DNA of 26,861 bases from JBLNCE01 sp050260415. GTDB taxonomy: Bacteria > Bacillota > UBA4882 > JAAYXC01. The stretch spans positions 1 to 26,861 of the forward strand of contig JBLNCE010000014.1 in assembly GCA_050260415.1 (NCBI GenBank). Reading direction: 5' to 3'. Below, piece by piece: positions 15,537 through 22,832 of the stretch (within the stretch, counting starts at the first letter, position 1; every line of letters begins with the position of its first letter). Below the pieces are notes generated by a model that searched no databases, had not been told where the DNA came from, and was given only the letters and a program-made list of their open reading frames with translations. The position numbers were made by a program, and so were the translations under genes.

Positions 15537-16625
15537 TTAGACCTTCGAAATCCGTTGGTAAAAGGGTAGATTGACCCGGTGGGCTGGATACTCCTTGTCG
15601 CGGATGACGACGGAGATGGGCAACGCGCTTTCCAATGCCGCCCGTTCGAGGAGGGCCATGGCGATCGGCTGTTCGGTATGGGGCGAGATCGTGCCGGAAG
15701 TAACGGTGCCGACCCGGCGGCCTCCGGCAAGAACCGGGTATCCGGCACGCGGTACTCCCCGTTCATCCAGGACGAGACCGGCCAGAAGCCGATCCGGGCC
15801 GCTTTCGGCCTGGCGAAGGAGGGCCTCCCGGCCGACAAAATCAGGCTTGTTCAAGGCGACAAACCGCGAGAGCCCGGCCTCGATCGGGGAGATAGAGGGC
15901 GAGAGTTCATGGCCGTATAGCGGCATGCCGGCCTCGAGGCGGAGTGTATCACGGGCGCCCAAGCCCACCGGGACGGCGGCGCCGCTCGCGAGGATTGCGT
16001 CCCATAGATGTACGGCATCCTTGGGATCGATGTAGAACTCGAACCCGTCTTCGCCCGTATAACCGGTACGTGAGAGCAGACAGTCATAACCCGCCACCGC
16101 GACATGCGGTGCAAACCGATAGTATTTGAGTGCCGGGAGCGATCCACCCGTCAACTTGTCAAGGATCCCGGCCGCCGCCGGTCCTTGCAAGGCCAGTTGG
16201 GCGTATCGGGGCGACAGGTCCGTCAGGGTAACGGCGTAGCCGTCCTTGTTGGCGGAGAGCCAAGCGAAATCCTTCCCGGTGTTGGCCGCGTTGACCACGA
16301 GCATGTATTCGCCCGGGGCAAGCATATAGACGAGAAGGTCGTCAACACAGCCGCCGTCGGGGTAGCACATCGGCGAATAGATGATGCGTCCGGGGGTCAA
16401 CTTGGCGCAATCGTTCACCAGAACATGTTGCAGAAAGGCGAGGGCTTCGCGTCCAAAAACGCCGAACTCTCCCATGTGCGAGACATCAAAGAGGCCGGCG
16501 CCGTTACGGACCGCGCGGTGTTCCGCCGCGATCCCGGCGAACTGCACCGGCAGTTCCCAGCCGGCGAATTCGACCACCCGCGCGCCGTATGCGGTATAGA
16601 TCGGGTAAATGGGAGTCCGCTGCAT
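15537..16625 (-). CDS. gcvT: Aminomethyltransferase (glycine cleavage T protein)
   Basis: GcvT releases ammonia from the aminomethyl-lipoyl group on GcvH and transfers the methylene unit to tetrahydrofolate. The 362-aa length from the ATG at 16625 equals that of Bacillus GcvT. An in-frame GTG at 16637 overlaps the ribosome site AGGAGGTGA (16634-16642) and is therefore unlikely. Visible family blocks include EFAGWELPVQF, GLFDVSHMGEF and GYTGEDGFEFY. It is the first gene of the operon, behind the tandem glycine riboswitch and a terminator. Confidence 0.96.
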   Translation of the reverse strand: MQRTPIYPIYTAYGARVVEFAGWELPVQFAGIAAEHRAVRNGAGLFDVSHMGEFGVFGREALAFLQHVLVNDCAKLTPGRIIYSPMCYPDGGCVDDLLVYMLAPGEYMLVVNAANTGKDFAWLSANKDGYAVTLTDLSPRYAQLALQGPAAAGILDKLTGGSLPALKYYRFAPHVAVAGYDCLLSRTGYTGEDGFEFYIDPKDAVHLWDAILASGAAVPVGLGARDTLRLEAGMPLYGHELSPSISPIEAGLSRFVALNKPDFVGREALLRQAESGPDRLLAGLVLDERGVPRAGYPVLAGGRRVGTVTSGTISPHTEQPIAMALLERAALESALPISVVIRDKEYPAHRVNLPFYQRISKV

Positions 16626-16650
16626 CGTGAGGTTCACCTCCTAAAATGCC

Positions 16651-16684
16651 GGGATTGAGTACATGACGGCGTCATGCTCATCCC
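16651..16684 (-). promoter_or_regulatory. Additional hairpin in the gcvT leader, next to the ribosome binding site
   Basis: GGGA/TCCC and TGAG/CTCA stems lead into CATGACG (16662-16668) and CGTCATG (16670-16676). On the mRNA this hairpin lies after the riboswitch terminator and ends nine bases before the gcvT Shine-Dalgarno sequence. It could affect translation or RNA stability, or be a DNA operator. Confidence 0.45.
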
Positions 16685-16720
16685 GCCGAGGCCGTGATGC
16701 TGGCGCCCTGGGATGCGGCC

Positions 16721-16763
16721 AAAAAGAAAAGGACAGAAATAGCCATCATGGCTGTCTCTGTCC
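16721..16763 (-). terminator. Riboswitch-controlled terminator (expression platform)
   Basis: Read on the minus strand, GGACAGAGACAGCCA pairs with TGGCTATTTCTGTCC around a 3-base loop. The tail is TTTTCTTTTT. The 5' arm shares GGACAGAG with the closing P1 stem of aptamer 2, so glycine binding would free the operon from termination. Confidence 0.9.
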
Positions 16764-16995
16764 TTGCACCTGAGAGAATTCCCTCTTGCCTCGGCCTGTT
16801 CCCGCCAGGTCATCCCGCAAGAAGGTTACCCCTTGGGTGTCCGCGCATTGGCGGCCCTCTCCAGAGTCTGTCCAGGCGCGGTGGGTTTACCTGAGAGATT
16901 CGCGGCCGGATGCCGTCCAGCCGGTTGCTCCTTCGGTGCTCCCGGCGCCAACCCGTGGACCGGGCCTAGGCGCCGCGAGACTCTCCCGCACCTAT
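16756..16995 (-). promoter_or_regulatory. Tandem glycine riboswitch upstream of gcvT
   Basis: Two glycine aptamers are visible on the minus strand. Aptamer 1 starts with GGGAGAG (rc of 16981-16987), has the conserved CACCGAAGGAGCAA core (around 16925-16938), and ends with CTCTCAGGTAAA (rc of 16886-16897). The linker has CTGGACAGA. Aptamer 2 starts with GGAGAG (rc of 16857-16862), has CCCAAGGGGTAAC (rc of 16825-16837), and closes with CTCTCAGGTGCAAGGACAGAG. Tandem glycine aptamers cause the gcv operon to be expressed when glycine is high. The overlap of the last stem with a terminator fits an ON switch. Confidence 0.96.
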
Positions 16996-17157
16996 CATCC
17001 AGCGCATCCTCTTTAGTTCGCGATCATGTTATTCTTCATAATCACCGGGAATCCTGCCTCCGCCTCCGTTGACAGCGCTGGATCGTGATGCCAATCCTAC
17101 GGGCCGCGCCTGCTGGACAGGCTCCGGCCGACTGATCTGGTCGCGGAATGGCTGGCG

Positions 17158-17171
17158 TGGTATGCTATAGT
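17158..17171 (+). promoter_or_regulatory. Possible extended -10 promoter for rlmB
   Basis: TGGTATGCT and the overlapping TGCTATAGT are both extended -10 sequences (TGn plus a TATA-like hexamer). No good -35 is seen. The start of transcription would be near 17178, about 20 bases before the ATG. Confidence 0.4.
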
Positions 17172-17197
17172 CATCGTCACAGCGAGGGAGGACAATC

Positions 17198-17950
17198 ATG
17201 CAGGAAGTCGATCAGATCGAGGGGCGCAACCCGGTGTTGGAAGCCCTGCGTGCCGGGCGGCCGCTGAACAAGATCCTGGTCGGGCACGGGATGACCGGCA
17301 CGCTGGGACAGATTATCGCCATGGCACGCTCGGCGAGGATCCCTGTGGTCGCGACGGACGCGGCCGCCCTGGACAGGATGGCCAAGACCAGAAACCACCA
17401 AGGCGTGATCGCCCTGACCGCGCCAAAAGACTATGCGACGTTGGAATCCATCCTCGAAGGCGCGCGCGGAAGCGGACGGCATCCCTTTATCCTCCTCCTG
17501 GACGGGGTCATGGATCCGCAGAACCTGGGGGCGCTCATTCGCACCGCGGAAGCGATGGGTTTCGATGGCGTGGTGCTGCCGGAACGCCGGGCGGCTGGTC
17601 TGACGGCGACCGTCTCCCGCGCCTCGGCGGGCGCGCTCGAATATATCCCTGTGGCGCGGGTGACCAACCTTACGCGCGCGATGGCGAAGATGAAGGAGGC
17701 GGGATACTGGCTGATCGGGGCGGAAACCGGGACCGGCGCTCACGAGCTGCCGGCGCTCGACCGGCCGGTGGGCCTGGTCCTGGGGGGCGAGGGCCAGGGA
17801 CTGCATCGGCTGGTGAGGGAGGCATGCGACTTCCTTGTCTCCATCCCGCAGTATGGGCGCGTAAACTCCCTCAACGTGAGCGCGGCGGGCGCCATCCTCA
17901 TGCATGCGCTGGCGGCAAAGAATCGCCCCCAACCAACGCGCGGGAAGTGA
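17198..17950 (+). CDS. rlmB: 23S rRNA (guanosine-2'-O)-methyltransferase, TrmH/RlmB type
   Basis: The 250-aa product is a SPOUT-family enzyme that methylates the 2'-O of a guanosine, most likely in the 23S rRNA peptidyl transferase region. An N-terminal substrate-binding domain (about 5-80, starting IEGRNPVLEALRAG) precedes the SpoU domain. All three knot motifs are present: DPQNLGALIRTA (106-117), GLVLGGEGQG (192-201) and SLNVSAAGAI (224-233). GGGAGGAC lies just before the ATG. In many Firmicutes rlmB stands a gene or two before sigH, as here. Confidence 0.92.
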   Translation: MQEVDQIEGRNPVLEALRAGRPLNKILVGHGMTGTLGQIIAMARSARIPVVATDAAALDRMAKTRNHQGVIALTAPKDYATLESILEGARGSGRHPFILLLDGVMDPQNLGALIRTAEAMGFDGVVLPERRAAGLTATVSRASAGALEYIPVARVTNLTRAMAKMKEAGYWLIGAETGTGAHELPALDRPVGLVLGGEGQGLHRLVREACDFLVSIPQYGRVNSLNVSAAGAILMHALAAKNRPQPTRGK

Positions 17951-18003
17951 AGATTTTCGGAACGATAAAGGAGACGCGGACCGGTTGGACAGCTTTCCCA
18001 GGG

Positions 18004-19455
18004 TCACTCAAGCGCGATGTTCGGGCGGCGGGATTCACCGCTCGTGGCGACATCCGGCCGCTCCACCTCCTCCCTCGGTGGGGCGGCCCGCTCTTTCCGC
18101 TTCCGTCCGGCCTCGCGCGGGAACGGCGCGGCGTTTGACTCCGGCACGGGGTTTTTCGCTCCCAACACTCTTGGGACCGGATGGTAGATATCCTCCGAGA
18201 CCGTCTCGACGCGGGCCGGATCCTCGGGATTGCCGAAGAATCGCGTGACACGCACATGATAACCGGGTGCGCCCGCCAAGTTGCTTGTTGCGCGGGGGTC
18301 GTCGGGATTGACGAGGGGCGGCGTCAATTTGGCGAGCACACGCGTCACGATCGAGACGCGTTCCGGTGAAGCTTCCTCGCCGAGCAGCACCACCCGCAGC
18401 GTATCCCCGTCCACCTGCGCGAGGATCATGAGATAGCCCCCGGTTGAATTGCCGAAGCGAAGATCCAGGTTGGGATAGTAGACGGTGGCGTCGCGGCCCA
18501 AGGGGACATAGTCGGGGGGAAGGGCGTGACAGTGGCGTTCGAAGACGGGTAGACCGGCCAGGAGCACGGCGTTGTAGAGAGTGGAAGCCACCTGGCAGAT
18601 GCCCCCGCCAATACCGGGCACATAGTCGCGGCGTACGATCTCGGGCGCGGGCCGGTAACCGTGCGCGGCATCGCGCGGACCAACGAAACCGTTGAAGGAA
18701 AATGCCTCGCCGGGAGAGAGGAGGGCACCATTGAGGCGGGATGCGCTCCGCGCGATGTTGGCCAGGCGATCCCGTGTCGAGCTGGCGACGGAGGTGCGAA
18801 ACGAGGCCAATACGTGCTGTATCTTCAGACCGGCCAGGTCCTGGTCGCCCGTGGCCGGCGCGATTGACTTCACGACCAGGGACGCCCGCCGCTCCGAGGG
18901 CCGCAGAACCGCCCGGCAGAGATTACGGCCCGTCGCCCCATAATCTATTTCCATACCGGGCCGGGCGGCGACGAGCGCGCCGGTCGCCGGGTCGTACCGG
19001 GCGTTGCGGGGCTCGCGCTCGATGCCGGGCGCGATCTTTTCGCGCAGAAAGGCGATTAGCTGCGCCTGCGCCATGCATACGCGCAAGCCCAACCGTCTTG
19101 GCCGCCAGAACGCGGAGACAAAACCGAATAATCGTTTGCCCGCTTGACCGGGCGCCAACGCCTCGGCCAGCGGTCTCGTCCAGTCGATGGTGATGCCGGC
19201 CTCAAGCGGGCAGAGGTGCCAACTCCGTTCATTGTAAAATAATGTCACTGGCGAAGAGAGATAGGCTTCGGTACGCTGGGCCAGGACTTTGGCCGCGGTC
19301 TGACGGTCCCAGCCGCCCATGAACAAACCGTCGATGTACACCCGCCCCATGATGCGCCGCCCGTCCAGGCGAAAAACGAAGAAACCGGCCAGGACGAGCA
19401 GGGTCAAGGCCGCGGCGGGTAAGAAGAGAAGCAGAGGTCTTCCTCGGAACAACAT
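18004..19455 (-). CDS. VanW family membrane-anchored protein
   Basis: The 483-aa protein has an N-terminal membrane anchor (about 8-29), then an extracellular region resembling the PGBD4 putative peptidoglycan-binding domain (about 60-200). The VanW domain (about 233-350) carries the hallmark NGALLSPGEAFSFNGFVGPR, GIGGGICQVASTLYNAVLLAGL and NLDLRFGNSTGGY stretches. A short beta-rich part reminiscent of G5 domains follows (about 360-430), then a charged, proline-rich tail. Such YoaR-like proteins are thought to act at the cell wall; the activity is unknown and membership does not imply vancomycin resistance. It converges with rlmB and is divergent from sigH. Confidence 0.9.
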   Translation of the reverse strand: MLFRGRPLLLFLPAAALTLLVLAGFFVFRLDGRRIMGRVYIDGLFMGGWDRQTAAKVLAQRTEAYLSSPVTLFYNERSWHLCPLEAGITIDWTRPLAEALAPGQAGKRLFGFVSAFWRPRRLGLRVCMAQAQLIAFLREKIAPGIEREPRNARYDPATGALVAARPGMEIDYGATGRNLCRAVLRPSERRASLVVKSIAPATGDQDLAGLKIQHVLASFRTSVASSTRDRLANIARSASRLNGALLSPGEAFSFNGFVGPRDAAHGYRPAPEIVRRDYVPGIGGGICQVASTLYNAVLLAGLPVFERHCHALPPDYVPLGRDATVYYPNLDLRFGNSTGGYLMILAQVDGDTLRVVLLGEEASPERVSIVTRVLAKLTPPLVNPDDPRATSNLAGAPGYHVRVTRFFGNPEDPARVETVSEDIYHPVPRVLGAKNPVPESNAAPFPREAGRKRKERAAPPREEVERPDVATSGESRRPNIALE

Positions 19456-19542
19456 GCGCCACTCCCACCAATAGGATGCCCAAGACGGGCATGATTAACC
19501 AGCTCCGGGAGTTGTTGCCGCAGAGTTGGCGGGGGCTCGTCC

Positions 19543-19572
19543 TTGACGTTGCTTGAAACACTATTGTATAAT
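19543..19572 (+). promoter_or_regulatory. SigA-type promoter for sigH
   Basis: TTGACG (19543-19548) and TATAAT (19567-19572) are spaced by 18 bases. The gene's ribosome site and GTG start follow 36 bases after the -10. The first in-frame TTG of the frame is this -35 box, so it cannot be the start codon. Confidence 0.78.
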
Positions 19573-19608
19573 TGCTTTGTGGATAGACAGGGCGGGGGTG
19601 ATGATTGC

Positions 19609-20241
19609 GTGGCTGACCGGGCCGCTGACGAGATGTTGGACGAGTCCATCGTCGAAGCAGCAAGAGAAGGCGATACAGCCGCCCTGGAGTACCTGATAAA
19701 TAAGTATAAGAACTTTGTGCGGGCCAAGGCTCGTTCATATTTTCTCATTGGCGCGGACCGCGAGGATATCATCCAGGAAGGTATGATCGGCCTTTACAAA
19801 GCGATCAGGGACTTTCGCAACGACAAACTGGCTTCTTTCCGCGCGTTCGCGGAGCTATGCATCACGAGACAGATAATCACCGCGATCAAGACGGCCACGA
19901 GGCAGAAACACATCCCGCTCAATTCCTATGTCTCGTTGAACAAGCCCATCTATGACGAAGAATCCGACCGCACGCTCCTCGACGTGCTCTCGGGCACCAA
20001 GGTCACGGACCCGGAAGAACTGGTCATCAGCAGGGAAGAGTTTGTCGATATCGAAAACAAGATGGGGGAGTTCCTCAGCGATCTTGAGTGGAAGGTCCTC
20101 ATGTCCTATCTTGACGGGCGTTCATATCAGGAAATCGCGCGGGATCTCAGACGGCACGTCAAGTCAATCGACAACGCCTTGCAGCGCGTCAAGCGGAAGC
20201 TCGAACGGTACCTGGAGAAAAGGGAAGAACAGACCAGTTAG
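19609..20241 (+). CDS. sigH: RNA polymerase sigma-H factor
   Basis: SigH directs early sporulation and stationary-phase genes in Firmicutes. From the GTG at 19609, with GGGGGTGATG as ribosome site, the protein is 210 aa, close to the family size of about 215. Region 2 contains REDIIQEGMIGLYKAIRDF, the core-binding and -10 recognition segment. Region 4 has the helix-turn-helix GRSYQEIARDLRRHVKSIDN followed by QRVKRKLERYL. Position two genes after rlmB and just before a tRNA cluster agrees with sigH loci elsewhere. Confidence 0.95.
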   Translation: MADRAADEMLDESIVEAAREGDTAALEYLINKYKNFVRAKARSYFLIGADREDIIQEGMIGLYKAIRDFRNDKLASFRAFAELCITRQIITAIKTATRQKHIPLNSYVSLNKPIYDEESDRTLLDVLSGTKVTDPEELVISREEFVDIENKMGEFLSDLEWKVLMSYLDGRSYQEIARDLRRHVKSIDNALQRVKRKLERYLEKREEQTS

Positions 20242-20244
20242 TCT

Positions 20245-20287
20245 AAGGGGCGGACCGGGATGGTTGGGTTTGCCCTTTTGGTTTTTA
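20245..20287 (+). terminator. Probable terminator after sigH
   Basis: AAGGGGC (20245-20251) pairs with GCCCTTT (one G-U pair), with inner GACC/GGTT pairing, and is followed by TTTTGGTTTTTATGG. Confidence 0.6.
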
Positions 20288-20314
20288 TGGCAGGATATGG
20301 GCACTAGTTTCTTA

Positions 20315-20343
20315 TTGACACTGCGTTGGTGCTGAGCTATAAT
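20315..20343 (+). promoter_or_regulatory. Perfect-consensus SigA promoter for the tRNA operon
   Basis: TTGACA (20315-20320), 17 bases and TATAAT (20338-20343) are an exact consensus match, as expected for stable RNA genes. tRNA-Tyr starts 30 bases after the -10. Confidence 0.92.
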
Positions 20344-20372
20344 TGTCTTTGCGGCTCAGGTCGCGCCCCTGT

Positions 20373-20458
20373 GGAGGGGTTCCCGAGTGGCCAAAGGGGG
20401 CAGACTGTAAATCTGTTGGCTGACGCCTTCGAAGGTTCAAATCCTTCCCCCTCCACCA
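20373..20458 (+). tRNA. tRNA-Tyr (anticodon GTA)
   Basis: Acceptor GGAGGGG pairs with CCCCTCC (20448-20454). The anticodon arm CAGA-CTGTAAA-TCTG has GTA at 20407-20409. The long variable arm marks a class II tRNA, and the T arm is GAAGG-TTCAAAT-CCTTC. CCA is encoded. Confidence 0.97.
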
Positions 20459-20512
20459 TTCAATCAACCAACCAGAGGGACGTGCGGATCTGTGCGCGGC
20501 ATAGAATAGCGT

Positions 20513-20588
<76 letters not shown>

Positions 20589-20654
20589 AGATGATTCCCC
20601 CCGGGTAACCCCGGGGTTGCTTTTAGCCCGGATCGCGAAGCGTCTTGACTGACT

Positions 20655-20671
20655 TTGGCGCGACGCGCCAA
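20655..20671. repeat. Perfect 8-bp-arm inverted repeat in the tRNA spacer
   Basis: TTGGCGCG-A-CGCGCCAA lies between tRNA-fMet and tRNA-Thr, five bases after a TTGACT. It may be a processing hairpin or an operator. A second GC-rich structure, CCCC...GGGG followed by TTGCTTTTA, lies at 20597-20625. Confidence 0.5.
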
Positions 20672-20690
20672 CGGCAAGAAATCGGTTTAA

Positions 20691-20766
20691 GCCCACTTAG
20701 CTCAGTAGGTAGAGCACATCCATGGTAAGGATGAGGTCGTCAGTTCGATTCTGACAGTGGGCTCCA
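20691..20766 (+). tRNA. tRNA-Thr (anticodon GGT)
   Basis: Acceptor GCCCACT pairs with AGTGGGC. The anticodon stem-loop is CATCC-ATGGTAA-GGATG with GGT at 20724-20726. T arm is GTCAG-TTCGATT-CTGAC, and CCA is encoded. A UUCG-loop terminator follows seven bases later. Confidence 0.97.
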
Positions 20767-20772
20767 GATCGT

Positions 20773-20800
20773 AAAGAGAACCTTCGGGTTCTCTTTTTTT
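20773..20800 (+). terminator. Rho-independent terminator of the tRNA operon
   Basis: AAAGAGAACC, a TTCG tetraloop and GGTTCTCTTT form a 10-bp stem running into a T tract to 20800. Confidence 0.95.
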
Positions 20801-21072
20801 ATCTGCCAGATGTACCTACGAGGCGGCCGTAACGAAGGGCATCACCTGGGGTGAGGGTTCCACGATCGGGGAGAAGAGTCTTCCCCTGCGCCGGGGGGTC
20901 GAGCGCGCGGCCCTGTGTGTTTACATAGCTCTTGTCCAATAAAAGCATAAACATTTTGCCGTTTCCTGCCGATCTAAATAATTGACTCTATAATATTCGT
21001 GGCACATCTAAGGTTATCACACGGAAGCGATCATCTTTTGGATTGTGCGCCCTGTGAACGAGGTGTCGGGGA
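20801..21072 (+). other. Long leader region of the first chemoreceptor gene
   Basis: No gene is seen. The region holds the SigD-like promoter at 20948-20975 and an AT-rich stretch with TATAAT at 20989 that lacks a usable -35. The untranslated leader would be about 90 bases. Confidence 0.5.
20948..20975 (+). promoter_or_regulatory. SigD (sigma-28)-like promoter for chemoreceptor 1
   Basis: TAAA (20948-20951), 16 bases and GCCGATCT (20968-20975) match the Bacillus SigD consensus TAAA-N14-16-GCCGATAT at 11 of 12 positions. SigD drives motility and chemotaxis genes. A very similar element lies before chemoreceptor 2. Confidence 0.65.
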
Positions 21073-22743
21073 TTGGCTGGTGTAGGTCGGGTTTTTCGCT
21101 CTTTCTCGGTCCGTTTCTCCTTCTTCCTTTGCCTGGCTTACGGCATCGTGGTGGGGCTCCTGATGATCCTAGTTGCCATCCATGTAACGCCGGTGATTCG
21201 GCACGATTATGAGCACCGGGCCGAGGCGGCGATCAAGACTTCCTTGGCGCACATGTCGGATGACGATCGAGCGGCCCTGCGGGCGGGACGTGCTCCTGGG
21301 GTGGCAGGAGCGGACTTGCTTCAGCAGGCGCTTCGCGCCAATGGTTTTTCCGGGGTAATCTTCTGGCGGAACGGTTCGCCCGCATTCAATCTCGGAGATC
21401 TTCCCGCCGGCGTCCAGGCAGAGAAAGCAGCGCAATCACTCGAAAAACGCTCCGGACGATGGCGGAAAGGCACGTTCACCATCAAGCTTCCCGGTGGAGT
21501 GGCCCTGCTCACGATGGCCAATCCCGATCGCCCGGCTGATCCGGTCACCGTATCCATGCCTTATTCGCATGTCCGGACCGATATCGGTAAGGTTATGCAG
21601 ACGTTCATTAATCCACCGTTGATTGCCGCCTTTGTTGGGCTCCTGCTCGGCATCTTCATTATGCGCTATCTCAACAGCCATCTCCGCACGATCAGCGGGA
21701 TCGCCTCAAGGGTGGCCGCCGGACGGCTGCGGACGCCGGTCCCGGTCGTACCTTATGAGGATAGTATGGGCCAGCTCTACATTCAGATCAGGAATATGCA
21801 GGAGAACTTGAGGTCGCTGGTGAGGAACCTCCTCGTGGCCGCCGAGGATGTGGAGAATTCGGCGGGTTCGCTCGACGGCGCCGCGCGCGAGGCGAGCCGG
21901 AGTTCCCAATCCGTGGCCGCCACCATGGGGGATATGTCGCACGGCGTCGCGGAGTTGGCCGCGAATATACGCCACGCCACGGAGATCGTGGCCGACATGG
22001 CAACGCAGATCAACCGGTCGAGCCACGCGGCGGAGACGGTCACGGGCATCTCGCAGGAGACACTCTCTTCGACCCAGTCCGGTCTCGAGGTGGTCACAGC
22101 CGCCGTGGAGCGGGTCAACGCGTTGACCACGCACGTGCGCGACCTGGCACAGGTCATCGCCGAGCTCAGGAATATATCCGCGGAGATCGGCGAGGTCGTG
22201 GAGTTTATCGAGGGCGTCTCGGAACAAACGAACCTGCTGGCGCTCAACGCGTCCATCGAGGCCGCGCACGCGGGCGAATTCGGCGTGACCTTCAGCGTCC
22301 TGGCCGAAAGGATCCAGGGCCTCTCCGCCGACGCGGCGGAAGCCGGCGCAAAGATCGGCAAGCATATCCAGCAGATCATGGAGGGAATCGGCCGGGTCGA
22401 CGAAGTCGCCAGCGGCAGCGTGGAAGCTTTCATGGACGCCGCGGACCGGGTTTCCAGAGCCGGTGAGTTTTTTACCCAGATCGAGCAGATGGTCAAGGAA
22501 ATCACCATCCAAAGCGAGAGCGTCGCGCAGAACGCGGCCGAACTCATCCGCCGCGGGGAGGACACAAGCGAAAAGATGCAGAACATCGCGGCCTTCTCCC
22601 AGGAGATGGCAGCCAGCGTCGAGGAAGTCGCCGCCTCGGCCGAGGAACAAGCGGCCACGAGCGAGCAAGTCGGCAAGACCGCCAATGAACTGGCCAAGCT
22701 GGCGAATGCCTTCCGCGAGATGTCTTCCGCGTTTGAGATCTAG
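21073..22743 (+). CDS. Methyl-accepting chemotaxis protein 1
   Basis: This is a 556-aa transmembrane chemoreceptor. A first membrane helix (about 15-37) is followed by an outside sensor of about 140 residues (38-178), a second helix (about 181-200), a HAMP domain (about 200-252) and a long helical signalling domain. The hairpin tip includes SEQTNLLALNASIEAAHAGE (383-402), but continues FGVTFSVLAERIQ instead of the usual GRGFAVVADEVR. The C-terminal region has the alanine/glutamate-rich EEVAASAEEQA methylation-type repeat, and there is no CheR-docking pentapeptide. The start is TTG with GAGG nine bases upstream. It is followed, without a terminator, by a chelatase-like lipoprotein gene. The sensor domain matches no ligand family I recognise. 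Confidence 0.9.
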   Translation: MAGVGRVFRSFSVRFSFFLCLAYGIVVGLLMILVAIHVTPVIRHDYEHRAEAAIKTSLAHMSDDDRAALRAGRAPGVAGADLLQQALRANGFSGVIFWRNGSPAFNLGDLPAGVQAEKAAQSLEKRSGRWRKGTFTIKLPGGVALLTMANPDRPADPVTVSMPYSHVRTDIGKVMQTFINPPLIAAFVGLLLGIFIMRYLNSHLRTISGIASRVAAGRLRTPVPVVPYEDSMGQLYIQIRNMQENLRSLVRNLLVAAEDVENSAGSLDGAAREASRSSQSVAATMGDMSHGVAELAANIRHATEIVADMATQINRSSHAAETVTGISQETLSSTQSGLEVVTAAVERVNALTTHVRDLAQVIAELRNISAEIGEVVEFIEGVSEQTNLLALNASIEAAHAGEFGVTFSVLAERIQGLSADAAEAGAKIGKHIQQIMEGIGRVDEVASGSVEAFMDAADRVSRAGEFFTQIEQMVKEITIQSESVAQNAAELIRRGEDTSEKMQNIAAFSQEMAASVEEVAASAEEQAATSEQVGKTANELAKLANAFREMSSAFEI

Positions 22744-22832
22744 ATCGTGATGACGTCAGACCAAGACAAGGAGGTATGCCATCGATCTCATCAGGTGATA
22801 ATCGTTAAATCCTTTGAAGGAGGATGGTTAGG

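Noticed and set aside
18004..19455. VanW gene as a vancomycin resistance determinant
   Set aside because: No vanHAX or vanRS genes are nearby. The domain layout is that of housekeeping YoaR-like wall proteins.
20982..20994. TTGACT next to TATAAT as a SigA promoter
   Set aside because: The two hexamers are one base apart, so they cannot be a -35/-10 pair. The SigD-like element just upstream is better spaced.
21706..22697. Long minus-strand frames opposite the chemoreceptor
   Set aside because: They mirror the repetitive alanine/glutamate-rich signalling domain and show no recognisable protein.
22776..22808. Possible 10-codon leader peptide before the chelatase-like gene
   Set aside because: Its AAGGAGG ends only one base before the ATG, too close for efficient initiation, and the peptide shows no regulatory codon pattern.
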